From Nepenthes gracilis (Eukaryota; Streptophyta; Magnoliopsida; Caryophyllales; Nepenthaceae): a stretch of DNA of 64,000 nt. The notes below the pieces were generated by a model, which saw nothing but the letters and a program-made list of their open reading frames with translations, was not told where the DNA came from and did not search any database. How positions within the stretch are numbered: position 1 is the stretch's first letter; every line of letters starts with the position of its first letter. Below, piece by piece: positions 13,401-28,400 of this stretch. The DNA is taken from positions 3,283,438 to 3,347,437 of the forward strand of contig BSYO01000005.1 of the NCBI GenBank assembly GCA_033239525.1, written 5' to 3'. Position numbers and translations under genes: made by a program.

Positions 13401-16400
13401 CCTAACAGACAACCTCAGGCTTCTTCCCTTCCCCTTGATGGTCAGATTTTCACCCCTTCACCTCTCATAATAATCCATCTATCAAACTTCAAATCATAGC
13501 AATTTCAGGACTTTCATCATGATTCACAAAGGCAAAAGAGTGTACAGCTTAAATTTCTGATCTCTCCTTCCACTGCCAGGTTTCAGAAAATAGCAACCTT
13601 GGAATACACAGTGGTCATGGAAGCAGTTGTGATAGCAGTGCCACAGAGCTCGGCCATCACAGATATTACATAAAAGTTGGGGTCATCGTTGCTGTGAAAA
13701 TATTTTTCAATAGGAAATTGCCTCCGATGCATTAATTTGTCAGACTCTGACTCAAAGAGCCATCATAAGGATATTATTGTTAAGTTCAGACTATTTTGTT
13801 TTTTAATACTTATAGTTTTTGCTAAATTTTTTATTTCAACTATTTAACTTTTAGCTCCAAATTGTGCACCTTCTATCTTTTAAACTAAACTAAATGATCT
13901 TATTGTATGAAAGATTCAAGTTCACTATTTTTTCCCCCTCCAGTAATAGATCATAATTAGGTTGAAACAAGTGCCGTTATTCAAAAAGCATAATCAGAAC
14001 ATAAGAAACTACCGAATTATGTTGATGTGAAACACCAAAATAAAAAGAAAGGACAAAAAAGATGAGTGTCACAGACTCACAGCACCAAAAACAAGATAAG
14101 TCTGATGTCAAAAAAGTAAAAAAATAAAAGGGGGAAAAAAAAAAAGCAATGACAAGTCCAACATGTGGTGGAGCCTCAATCAGCTCCAGATGTAGATCCA
14201 ATTAGTGTCTTAAGTGAAATAAATCTCTCTCTGTCCCCCTCTCTTTAGTGGGGCCTCAATCAGCTCCAGATGTAATCCAATGAGTGTTTTAGGTGTTCTG
14301 ATTCCATTATATTCTCAAATAAGCATAAGAAAGAGAGGAGTAATCATAATGAAGCTACTAGTAAACCATGAACATTAGTAAATCATCAAATTGCCATACT
14401 TTTTATAGTGAGGAGCATCTCTATCAAGACGAGCCAGTGTACCAGCCAAAATAGATACCTGTAAGATTAGCCAAAATAAATACTAAGTCCATCAACGAGA
14501 AGCTATACTGCAACAACAAATTCATGTCCAATATCATATATGCCAGCAGTGATGAGGTAAATTGCAAATGGAAGCCAGGAGAAATACAAGAATCAATCAA
14601 CCCAGTCCTTCATGTAGAATGTCAAGATGTCAATAATGAAACAAACCAAGTACTGATGCTGAACATATTCAAGAAGGTTACTGATGGGTGACTCAAAAGT
14701 AAATTAGTAATTAATCCTAGTTGACAAACCAAATGACAAGACATTTGTGTCACCCAGGGCAAAAAATGTGACAAGCAGGTGGATGTGTTAGGCCACCTGT
14801 CAACAGAAGCAAAAGAAGGCACCATTGCTGGCCACTTCAGCACATGAGAGAGAAAAAATAGCCAATGAAAGGAAAGGAATGGAAACAGAAGCAATACGAA
14901 TCAAATCAGAAGATAGGGGGTGATGGCCCAGAGACAGAGAAGGAGAATAGAGGAGTAGAAAGAGAAAGCAGGCAATAGACAGAGAAAGGAGCAGAAGGAA
15001 AAAGAATAAAGAGGATAAAAAAAGAAAGGGGGGAGAAAAAAGGAAGAAAAAATACAGTGGAAAATGGTGATTCATGAAGTAATGCAGGAATTTTATGCAT
15101 TTCAGTGGAGTTGGTATTTTAAGCAAGTCTACATTTACAGTTTTCTTTATTCATTTTCTCGTCGATTCCATGTTTTCATGCTACTGGCCTTAAATTGATA
15201 TGTTGCCAATTTATTTGTTGAGCTTACACGTGGTTGTCTCATGGGTTGTATTCCTAGAATTTCTTTCCACTATAGGAAACATCTACAAAATAAATGATTT
15301 TATTATGAAAATGAGTTCATGAACATGAGCCTTACATGTGACAATTGTACATCCATGATATGAGCTCTAAAGGACAAGATTAGGTGTACATAAAGCATTT
15401 AGAGCATATACTACATGACTTTACTCTTTGGGAGCTGCTTTGAGCATGCATAAGACTACATGTATTCTCATGGGTTATGATGTTTACATTCTTGGCTCTT
15501 GCTTATGGTGGAAGATATAGTAGATTACTATTTTATTGATTGCAATACAATTTCATCAAAACTCCTAGTCATAGTTACTTTGAATTATGTAGAAACATTT
15601 ATAAGAAAATACATAAAAATATCTATCACTGGGCTTGTTCCATAATATCTCATTAATCTTTGTAGATCATCAGCATTTTGAAGCCACACGCACATGTGCA
15701 CACTTAATAGCTACAGACGCTAAGGTAAGACCTTTTGGAGGCCTTTCACATTTTGAAAGTATATACACAGTTAGCTTTGTGATGTTCAACTACCATTTTT
15801 GGATGAGCTTCGACTCATGTCGGTGTAACATTGCCTCCCAAATGTTCATACTAAGATTAATGACATGTTTATAAGATGTCACATTTTACGTAAAGACAAT
15901 TCTTGCTGTGGCTAGGTCTACCAAGTTTTTCTGGTGCTAGACACTCCAGCTAAACTAGCTAACAGATAGGTCAAGGTGAAAATGGTGCAAAATCTTAGCA
16001 GCTCAAAAGAACTCCTCAATGAAATTTGAACTTTGCTTCCACAATATATGGTTTCTTCACCCCATCAATCAATAAAAAGCACCATCAAGGCAGAAAATGC
16101 ATGAATTACTCATCGAAAGTTGGTAACCTACTACGGTATCTCCAACTCTCTGGCAGCTCCATCACCAAGATTCAAATAAACTTGGACCAGTTGCTTCTTT
16201 AACAATGAAAGGACAGGAAACATATTCAATATACATATGAGGTACATTAGATGTGAGATTGTATCCTACAACCAATTTGTTCAAAACTTTTTTTACAACA
16301 AGACCATCATATAATATGGATTTGCCTGACACTGTTTATCCTTTGAAAGGTTTTCATTAACACACAACAAAACTTCAATATATTTGTGTGCAACAATTTC

Positions 16401-19400
16401 CTAGAGTACATTAGCTAAAGCACAGGATTCAATCTAATCCCATGCACAAAGGCAAACACAAAAAGATTATTTTACTTCTTGTTCTTTCCTTCAGTTGCAT
16501 AAAAGATAATTATCTTTCTTGCTTGGATAATTAAAAAAACTGTAACAAACAGCATTAAAATGAGTAAGATTCTGATCACTACCCATAAAGATTTGACAAG
16601 GAAGATCCTCCCTGATACAAGCAATTAAACTTTTACACATGTTGGCCATAAGGATTACTATAAGCACGTAATCAATGAGAATACCTTTTCTCCACTGTCA
16701 TTACCAACCACCCTAATTTCAAGTCCAACACAAGCAGCCTCAGGAGCTAGAGGTATCTCCTCGTAGCTAAGAAATTGAATTGCTCCAGGATCATAGCGGA
16801 AGAAGCCAAAATCGTGTACCTAGCAGAAAGTTCAGATGATATTAGGCACAATCACAAGTACAAGAAGTCAAGGATACATCATACAAGCAAAAGGGTCAGG
16901 CTACTATGACAAGCTTTCTAACATGCACGTGCAGACTTCAGATAAGCAACTGGGAAGAGTTAACCCCTCCAATTTACATGAATGTTGAGATGATTCTTAA
17001 ATTTCACGTGCCCACCAGGTAGTTGCCAATGCTTCTTCATCACAAAAACTACAAAACATGAGACAGAACTGTTGGGAAGAGATCTAAATGCATGTGAAAA
17101 TGAACCAATCTATTTATCAAACAATTTGAAATACAGGAAAAGTCTCAATCCAGGACTCATAGGATATATGATAGTACAAGGAGTACAAAGCAACATCGCA
17201 GCACAATCAAACATTTATAATTATGGAGTCAGCACTGAATATGCACAAGATTCCATAATGAATTAGGGAAAAGAATATAAGAAGAATAATGTGGATAGTT
17301 CTTAGACAACATAGGATGTTGTCTCAGGATGTGATTTTTATTCTGGGACAAATCTCAGATTTGCAAAAACTTCACGAATCAAAATATTTGAAGTTGGATC
17401 TACATAACTATGGTTTTGTAAGTTCAAATCCCAATTCCCACATAAAAGTGTTTCGCACCATAACTAATACAAATTCACAATTTATTTAGTGGCTTTTACT
17501 AGTTTTCTTCCACCCCCACCCCCACCCCCACCCCCACCCCCTTTAAATCAGCAAGAACGAAAATGTATTCCAAAAAGACACGGTGGTCCAGGGTCATCCA
17601 TTTAAATATGTACACCAACACAAGAGAAAAAAGTAATTTTCCCTAAAAAGAGACCTAATAACGAGAAGCATGACAAATAATTAAATTAAAAAACAAAGAA
17701 AAACAAATAGCATCAGAACTTGCTCTCCTTTCCACCATAATTAAGATTCCAATGAATCCTTCAAAGTTCTCTGTATTTCTTGCCACTCTTATGATCCCTG
17801 TTTTTACTAGTAGTCTTCAATTCCTTCAATCCGCTACATTTCAATAGCATCAGACAATTCCATAGTCAATTCATACTAACCCCAAAGGGAAATCGATAAA
17901 TGATTATTGAGCTTCATTTTCGGTGATATGTAAGACATAGATCTATTCAATAAAAGTCAAGGAATAAAAGAATAAATAGGAATTCTACAGAAAAAAGGTT
18001 CTCGTTAAAAGCCAAGAATATGTGAAAGAAATTTGTAGTAGCACAAAAGAAACATATTCAATTTAGATAATTTGGTCGAGATTAAAGGTGGTTGGAGAAG
18101 GGATAAGCCTTGAACTATGGATGGAGTTCATAAATTCTGATTTGTTGCTCACTACTTTTCAGGAGTTATCCTAAATTGAGCAACATCGGAGGAATTGATT
18201 CATACAGCGAGACACTCAGAGGGACTTATAACTGTTTAATAATGAGAAGCAGAAAATGTTTTCATAACCTTGCAGTTGTTAAACCTACAAATAGCAATTT
18301 AAAATTCTCTCTCTGCTTTCTTCTATTTTCTTTCTTATCAATGAATAGATCTTTTTATGCATATGACTTAGATGCATTGTATTTCTCAACAAAGTGATTC
18401 AATTGATGGGATTTACATGCATCCATCCTTCAATCCAGGTGCAAAAGAATTTTATGATACAGTAACTGATGTGACAGATAGATTGTACCAGTTTCATGGC
18501 ATAGACACTTTCAAACATTGAAACTCGTCGAATAGTAGAAATTAGCAATTACTGACAGCAAGCAGCAAAAATTATAGAGTAGATCGATAAATTCTCAGTT
18601 ATCATGATTGGGAAGGATCAGGATGATTATTGTCAACAAACAAGTTAACAGTATAAACAGCAAGCAAGGAGACAATACACTAGGGATATAAAAGATCTAT
18701 TGGGGAATAAAAGAAACTTTCTCTTTAAAAGAATTTTTCATTGTGGAGGCAGATGGGAGATAAAAAAAACCCACATTATTTCTTTACAATTGCTTTTCCA
18801 AATTTACTGGGAAATGACCCCAGAGAACATGATGAACTTCCTTTTTTTCACCAGCTAGCTTCTTCTGAGAGGAGATTTAAGTGCTGACTTTACTTCTATC
18901 ATTAGAAATAACTTTAACCATTATACAAAATGTTGTCTTAGGTTCAAGTCACTCACATAAAAGAAAGTGCACTAAAAAGCTATATCATTCGACCAGAATA
19001 CATTAGTGAGTGGTATACTAATTTCGTCACAGATGTGAATGAGTTAGCAAATGCTAAGTTCAAATACAGAATATGGGCGCAATGCACAATCTGGAAATAG
19101 AAAATGCCAATGATAGTGGCATAGAGTTCCAGCTTTATATGTTGAAAAGAACAGGTGTTGTATTGTCTTTAGATGGAGACAGGAGTATTTCTGTATATTT
19201 TCTATCTCCATCTCTCTTCTTATAAACAGCAAACTTACTGACTTCTTTCAGAGTCAGTAAAGGTTCACATAGAGATCCTCAGTCACTGCTGCTCTTTCTT
19301 TGAGGAATGGAGGCTTCAGGCAATATGTCTAAAGAAGCTTAAAAAAAGTCTATAGGGATTCCTAGTAGGAACAAACAGCAGCTAGACCAGTTCCACTTGA

Positions 19401-22400
19401 CACCTTTTTGCTGAAGATTTGTAAATATTCTCTGGGATACAAATCAATCAATTAAATTTCTAGATATGCATCCTTTAAGCTTAAAGACAAGAAAGAAACA
19501 AAACAAGTTACACGCAGCTCCCCATCACTTGCCAGGCATGCGGATAGCTTAGAGGAACTAGCCACCTTCACATGGTGCAGAGCAACAAATTTCAGTCATC
19601 ACTTACCTCGCATGCTTTCTGGGGAAGGCTTTGAAGATAAGGCAAACTCCAATAGCAGGACAATTGGGAAGGAAAAATACCTAATGTGATGAAAGCCATA
19701 GCATTACTGGGAAAAAGAGGGAGACTATCTCTAATATGAAGGAGAAAGTCTAATTCATCTCAAACTAGTTGGGACTTGACAACTTCAGTTTGTACTTTTA
19801 TTTGCCTCAATTGTATTCCAAAATTGTTATTCTAAGCCATGTTGATCAACTGAGTTTAATCTAACTATTAACCCACAGTTACACAAAATAAAACATAAAA
19901 TTGTACAAGAAATACATTAGCACATTAAATTTTATTCAAAAATAAATTAACTGATTATATTAAATTAGAAAACAAATTCACACAATTTTTTTCCACAAAT
20001 GAAAAAAAAAAGAAAAAAAGAATTTCCCGCCCCAACAAACACTCTCCTACCACCAACCATAGCCCAACCCTGAAACCCTCTTCAGTGTCTGGTGGTAGCA
20101 CTAAAACACCTAGAGGCCACCTTACCTACCTCCCCCTCTTATCCCTCTCCTGTGTCATGGTCATTCCACCTGAACCAACCAAACCTATCTCTGATCTACC
20201 ACTCCCCTTCCCCCTCCCCCCTCCACCAGCAAACCTTCCCGATACATACCATATGGTAATAAACCTCGACGCCACTGAAAATTTACACAACATATGAGGA
20301 AACAAGTGAAAATTCAAAATAATTGATTGAAGACAAGATATTTTGAGGCTCAAACTTACATTTGGCAAAGTATTTGAGTGAAAGTATAATGAGATACGAA
20401 AGCAATAGATAGTCCCCACTAGACTATATTTTAAAACCTATGACTATGCAAAAGCACAAAATAGTTGAATATTCGATACTCGTAAAGAGTATTCACAGCA
20501 AATACTCACTGGAATTCGCACTCAAGCATTCTTCAAATGTAGATCAAGCGTGGCAAGACTCATTACAGAAATTGCCAATCATAAAATTCCTAACAATCTC
20601 CCCCTTTAGTAATCTCGTGACAAACCTCACTTAATAGCTAAAAAGACAATAAATCATAGGTTCAAACATCACTAAAATAGAACCTGTATACGCTAAAATC
20701 TACTCCAACGACACAAGGTAGACAATTGGACACCTAATATAATGTTTGCACAGAGAAGTTCCACTTGTTTTTCTTGTTCAACATGATAAGCTCAAACAAC
20801 AAACATTGTGCTACAAAATGTGTATCAAGTTAATAGACAATGGGATACACCATAAAAACAACAATATATAATAGTAAATAAGTCTCAACATAAAATATGA
20901 AACCAAAGGATAAGAAATGAAGTATAATTACTGCACAAGTATGGAAAATAAGACACATGTTACTACTAACAATAATTAATAAGCCAAAACAAGAGTCCCA
21001 ATAATGATCTACTCCAAGCATAATCCTCAAAAATGCTCAAACCCAAAAATATTCCCCTTACCACCTACACTCCCCTATTTTGTCACGGAGACAAAGGGGT
21101 AAGCAATTACTCATCATCATATGTATGCTTTGAATTAGCCCACCAATCCTGTAAGTTCTACAACTTGGTGAAGAGACAATCAAAGCTACCCCTAACAAAT
21201 GTATCGTGCTCCTCCAGAAGACCCTCCAGGCAAGTAATGCAAAACATATTTCAAAAGAACTTGGTTGGATAGAATCGAGTTGATTAAACATTCAAGAGAG
21301 CATACTCATTATAGCTAAAGAAGGTCAGGGAGTGGATAAAGGGGACTCGGACAATCCTGGGAGAAGAAAATGAGGGATCAATCGATATAGGGTCAGTCAG
21401 AAGGTCTCGTCGATCCAACAATCACGCTGAGCATAGGCCAGACTTTGCTCCAAGGTGGTTTGACAAATGGGTTTCCCAAGAAAAACCCAAGGGGAGATCA
21501 AAAAAGGCCACTTAAAGCCCCAAAATAAGACTTTGGATTAGACAACTATGAGGGAGGTTGTTATACTCCTTAACCACAAAAGTAAAAAATATATTTGAAC
21601 ATATGTGAGACAAAAGATCAATGGAATCACCCATAAGGCAAGCGCACAAGAACAACATATTATCGAGTGGAAGTGACACAAAATGTGTAATCGGAAAGAT
21701 GTTCATCAACATAATCTGGCACTTCATAAGATGCCGGAGGGAGAGAAGCTTAGTTTTGAAGGACTATTCTGGCCAATGGATGGAATCACCACAAAGATAG
21801 GAAGCAATTTGATTGAAGCGAAGGCTGGTGCAATAGGATAAGGATAAATTAGTGGGTCACAGCACCAGAATATTTAGGGTGCTTGACATCATGGCCGGAG
21901 TAATGCTAAATGCATGGCCCCGAATGTGTGTCAAGAAAGAATGTTTAGCCTAGTCAACATTATGAATGTTTGAAAAAAATTCTTGCACCGACAAGAGAGA
22001 AGGACAATCAAGTTAGTCAGACTCAGCTCTCAATGTCGAAAGATAAAAGCAGAAGAATCGATGCATCAAGAGAGGGAAGATCAACCTCTCTCTCAAGCAT
22101 GAGTTGGCAGTGAGCCGGCGAGTCACGCACTTCAGAAAAAATCCTCCGTGGAGAAATCAATAAACCAAGTAGCATCATGGGGAGGACCAATACAAAGTTT
22201 CTTGGCAGGCTTCTCGGTGCTATCATCAGAAACACAAGAACATGACCCAAAATCAACTAAAATCCATAATAAAACCCAACCACACAAGCAAAGTGTGAGA
22301 TGAAAAATCTCAACACCCGAACCATAAGACCACTGAACCAACAGTCAGCACCCACGGAGGGAAATTACTATCAACACAAGAAGCTCCATAAAAACCTCTA

Positions 22401-25400
22401 CACAAAACCCCATGAAGTACAAACATAACGTGAACAAACCCTAGATGAGCCACAACGTGGAAAAGGTGAAGGGAGAGAAGAAATTACCTCTGATCTAGAC
22501 AATGATGGATTAATATCGTGGAAACTGTCACTTGAATAAGCACCTAAGAAGAGAGAAACCCTAGATGAGAGAAGAATAGAAGAGGAGTGTATTGCGCATG
22601 AGGCTGCACATGAAATAAGAAGCAGGGACATATCCTGGTGCACTTGGGTGTCATAAGCACGCATTAGGTGCAACAACAGAAAACAAGCCAGCACATCAGT
22701 GCAAGACAAGAGCGCCTTCGATAGAAAATTGCTAGAATGTACGCATGTACATCCAACGAGCGCAAATCCAGTGCAATAAGTGCAAAAGATGGCAGGTGCC
22801 GAACAGGTCTAAATTACACTAAGAATGCATTTGCAATATATTCAATTGAAAAATGACAGAAATGAATCCAAAAATATAAACAATGAGACATGATTTTGGT
22901 GAAATTGATTCTTCAACTCAAACCTTACATGTGTTGACTAATAAATGAGATATTGTCAACCACTCACATGCGAACATGATAAAACAGAACAAGCTATAAA
23001 TGGTCTTGTACATGAAGTGAATAGCTAAACCTAGTTGAGAAACATCAAAACCTTAAATTAAGAGAGGAGACCAGCACTAGCCGAGAAATCCCTAGGGTGT
23101 TCAGGAAATCTTGAACGAGAAAGTCAAACCCAATGCTATTAGGATATCTAGCTCCTAACATTTCTTCTCCTTAAATTGAGCCGTGAAATAGAAGAGCTCA
23201 TTTTTTTTTTTTAATAAAGGAGATTAGATTTCTTTTATCAAGTCCAGACAAGATACTCAATTTAAATGAATATTTCTAAGGGGGTTTCTAGTTGAGATAT
23301 ACTTAGTTTAAGGTCAATTCAAAATTAAGGTCAACCTTACACAATTAGAATTGTTGGCTCGAACTTACAAAAGCAGTCAAAGTCTCAATTAACAAAATAC
23401 AATGAATTCAATGGACTGGTCTATAGGACAAAGTATAACCAACCCATTCTATCAAGAAGCAAGTAGAACGGATTGATCCACAAATATCTTATTAATACAT
23501 AGTAAAGTTGTGCATTTCCGAATGAATTCCAAATCAAACACAAGATGAAAAATGATACATTTCCAAAAGATGAATTGAGAAATTTTTCTTATTATTATAT
23601 TTTTTTTATTTTAACAAAACACTTGAAAAAGAAGATGCTTAAATGGAGAAAAATGAAAACACAATTTAAACTATGTAATGCAACCTAGGCTACATGCAAG
23701 AAGAATAAGGAGGAAAAAAAATCTAGGCTAGCACAGATGCCAAGAGCTTTTCACAAGGCCTCAAACCTAAGACCATCTAATGGCTTGGTAAAAAATTCAG
23801 CCAATTGATTTTCCATGGAAAAGTGCTCCAACATCACAATGCAAGCCATGTCCAATTCACGGATGAAATGATGGCAAATGTTTGTGTGTTTGGTCCTTGA
23901 GTGATGAACAAGATTTTAAAAGATGTTAATAGCACTAATGTTATCACAGTACACAACCATAATATCCTAATCAAAAACCGAAGTCACTTAGCATTTGTTA
24001 CATCCACAACAATTAAGTGCAACAACTTCTAGCCGTAATGTACTCAGCTTTAGCAGTGGACAAGAAATAGAGTTTTGCTTTTTGCTCATTCGAGCCACCA
24101 AGTATCCACGTGGAAACATCCTCCTGAGGTGCTTTTTCCAATCATCAACACAACCAACCCAAATCGACATCAAGGTGACTAGCTAGGTTTAAATTAGAAT
24201 TACAAGAATACCAAACCTAAAATCAGTAGCGTCTATCTAATAATGCGTTTCATAAAACTCAAGTAATATTCTTTTGGGTCAACCTGGACGTCACATCCCC
24301 AGCCTAAAAACCCAAATTTCGTTTGCATCAAATTAAACTCTAATTTAAAACACAAAATCAATTGTTTAATTAACCAAGTCAAATGGGAACCAAACTCCAG
24401 GATCCCAACCTGCAACAAACATGTTAAACGATCCAAATAATAATTAAATATTCAACCACACGAACTAAAAATCATACCCAAAAGTGGCTCAGAATTTTGA
24501 CGATTGCTTGACTTAAACTGTAAAAAAAAGTGTCTTAAATATAAGTCAAAGTATCCATCAATAAACTTCAATATTGTACTGAGATTAAACAATGTCCTTG
24601 GTCAGTGGCCATATAAAATATTTCAGACCTAAAACAACAAACTGCTAATCTAAATATTTATAATACATTGTCATCATCTAAAACATCCTAAACTATTTCC
24701 TCTGAAAAGTCTTTCCATTGTCCGGCAATCCCTATAAATATATACGAACCCACTAATCTAAAAGGTTAGCAAACATGTGGCAAAAGCGAGCCCAATGCTA
24801 AGCAAAGCATGTAAAAATTTTATATATGTGGATATGCAGGAGACAATAATCATGATAAAATTCTGAAATCCTGAAAATACCAAAATTTTGATAAAGCATG
24901 CAAAAATCGTAAATAAGTATAAGAACATCGAATATGCCAAAGACATATAGATGCATAAAACATGCCAAATTCATGCAAACATTTACAAATATAAAATATG
25001 CGGAAACCGTGATTGAATGAGAACATAAAATATACTAAAATCCTCCAAACATATAAGAACCAAGGATGACCTCACCAACAAGTGTTGAAAATCGAAATTC
25101 AGATTATGATTGTTTCCACATGGCCAAAAGCCGTATACCACTACTTACGACCCATAGGTAGACCAACTACATATTATTCCCTATAAACGAAGTCCAAAGT
25201 CACTTTTCTAACACATAATGTTAAGTTTAACTTTCGATTTACAAATAATATATTATGGCATATCCGAATATATTTTATCAATTTTCTATAATGGTTTTTA
25301 TTTAGTCAAAACTAAAAACTCTATACCAAAATAAAAATATACATATATTTTCTCAAATTGAAGAACAAATCACTCTCTTCCAAAATCAAAGTAAAGTTTT

Positions 25401-28400
25401 CACTAATTTTCTTGCAAATAAAGAACATGCAGGAATAAATGTGTAAATATTAAATATTAATGACATGCAGAAACATTGGTATGCAAATTAGTGACATGCA
25501 AGAACATATATACAGAAATTCATGAATTTAATATGGTTTGCATGATTTTAAGACATGAGCTTTCTAAAATTTCATGAGATGGGAATAAATTTACATGGAT
25601 GCAAAGTAAAATCATATAGAGTAAGAAAATATCACATTCATGAGCATTTGAACAAGAATTACCTAGAGATTTCAGAAAATATCAATAACAAATGAAGAAA
25701 GGAGCTTAGATAACTTACCTTCATTTAGATTTACCAAAACTTAGCTTAAATTCTCCTCAAATTCACTTTCCTTCTTCCTCTCTCTTCTTCTCTCTCCTTT
25801 CCTCTTCTCTTTCTTTCTTCTCTCAAAACTCAATAAAAAATAAGTTGAAATTAGTCAGATGCCTATTTATAACAAATTGACACACATGTGTCAGTCAAGC
25901 ACTGCTTATGCACAAAGGCAAATTCTACGGTGCACACGAGGGCTTAACAAGCATACATCAAGTGCCAATATTTTAGTTTGAACACAGACAAGCGCTACTC
26001 ATGCGCACCTTAAATGCAGCTATTCTGTCTAAAATATGCTCATGACCAGGTTAATTGCATGTCAAGCACCACTCGGTCCTAACACCCTTCAATCGAACAC
26101 TTAATTTTTTTATGTAAACCCACAATTTATCACAAAAATTCGTCAATTTACTTAAATTTAATATCTTTAAAATAAATCTTGAGGTTTAGATCTTACATTG
26201 AAATCGAGCACAAACACCAACACTAAATGCTATATTAGGGAAGCTGGCAGTGAGGTAGAGATAACTTCTTATCATGCTCCGATGAAGCGTTTAGTCAACA
26301 CTTTTGCCAAGAGAGTCGCAACCTGACTTAATAATAGCACTCATTGGAGTCCTAACGTGTTTCTTGTCATCCAACCCAAAGCTTATGAGATGAAAATACC
26401 ATTTTTCACGTAGTTTGACTTGCAAAACCGGAAGCCATTAATGGAAATATCGATCAATACAATACGTATTAGACGATATGTATTAATATCGAGGCACCGT
26501 GATCTCAATATTTCCCATACCATGACAATATGACGATATATTTCCATATTGGCCAATATAACCAATAATTAGCAATATATCAGCTAATATGGCACTGTCA
26601 AGTTATGGTTTTTAGAATTTTTTCAATTCAATATATTTATTACCAATACGTATTGTCTGATATACCCGATATCAATATTACCATAACCAATACCAATGCC
26701 AACATCAATATTTTCATCCAGCTGGAAACACATTCAACTCACCCATCATACTCATTTCAAATTCATGTTTCACAATTGTAGCAAATTCATGAGCAAGAGT
26801 GGGATCAAAAACAATGACATTAATATAAACTTAAGCAACAAGCAAGCAATCTTTATTATGACAAATGAAGATAATATTGTCAACACTCATCCTAGAAAAA
26901 TCATATTCTAGACAATATGAGCTCAATCTGTCATACCAAGCATGGGAGGCTTACTTTAGACCATACAAAGCTTTTTAAGCCAGTCTACGATTAGGGAATT
27001 TAGGGTCAATAGATCCCTTTGATTGCTCAACGTAAGTTTCTTCTTGGAGAAACCCATTCAAAAAGGAGCTCTTGTTATCCATTTGATGAAGCTTGAACTC
27101 AATTATGCAAGCAAGAGCTAAAAGGAGATGAATGGGCTCAAGATGAGCAGCAGGAGCAAAAGTTTCATTAGAATCAATCTCTCCAACATGGGTATATCCT
27201 TTAGCCACTAGTCTAGCCTTGTTTCTTATGATAGAACCGGTTTCATCAAATTTGTTTTTAAATATCCATTTAGTGCCAATAACGTTGCAATCCCTAGGCC
27301 TAGGGACCAATTCCCCGACATCTTTTCTAGTGAATTGATCGGTTTCTAATATGTTAAGTTAACCCAAAATTCGTCATTCAAGCCTTCCTTGACCATCTTG
27401 GTTACAATTTGAGACACATAGCAAAAGAAGGCAAGTTGATTTAGCACTCTCCCTCTCAAATGCATTCCTTCATCTAAGTTTCTGATGTTATGGTCTTTAG
27501 GGCGGTTCAACTAGACTAGCAAAGGGTTTTTCACAAGGACTACTATCAAACGTGGAGGCCTCATCAGGTTCACTAGGGGCCTGCAATCATGGTTCATCAC
27601 TATTCACCCCCTCTAGGAATTCTCTCTTGGTATTTAGTATTCCTCAACAAGATCATCCATAACAATATTGATTGATTCCATTACAATTTGTGTAAATGAA
27701 TTGTACACCCTATAGGCCCTACTAGTTTTAGAGTATCCTGGGGAAATCCTTTCATCACTCTTAGCATCAAATTTAGCAAGCTTTTCCTTATCTCTCAAAA
27801 TGTAACATTTACTTCCAAATATATGAAAGCACTAAATAGTAGGCTTCTTCTCTTTCCACATAAGGTGTCATTTTAGTTCTAGAATGCAAATACATCCAAT
27901 TTGTAATATGATAAGCAATGGTCATAGCTTCCCCGCAAAAATCTAAGTCAACGTTTTTGCTGTGAAGCATAGCCCTAGTCATTTCTTGAATGACCCAATT
28001 TTTTCACTCAACTAAACCATTTTGTTGAGGAGTGATGGCAGCAGGGTATTCCTGACTTAACCCATTTTCATCACAGGCAGCATCAAAACTAGAATTCTCA
28101 AATTATTTTCCATGATCACTTCCAATTCTATATATAGTGCAATTCTTCACATTTTAAAGCCTCCAAAATAGCGCTCGGGTCACTTCAATATGTCATTTTT
28201 TTTTCTCTCAATAGTTCTATGGAGGAATATCTAGTAAAATCATCTGCTACCAACAAAATGTAATATTTTCCTCCCAATCTCTGGACCCTAGAAGGTCCAA
28301 TTAAGTCCATATGCAAAAGTTTAAGAGGTCTCTTGATAGTTATTTCAATTGTCTTTTAATGAGTCACTTTGATTTGTTTGTCAAACTGGCAAGGATCACA

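Noticed and set aside
14622..15126. Leu/Phe/Ser-rich open frames that look like membrane proteins
   Set aside because: Produced by a GA-rich strand read in reverse; low complexity, in a DEGP7 intron.
17385..17450. GTTCAAATCCC, a tRNA/SINE B-box-like motif
   Set aside because: No A box at the right distance and no cloverleaf stems. A similar GTTCAAGTCAC occurs near 18943, so an old repeat is possible, but I could not define it.
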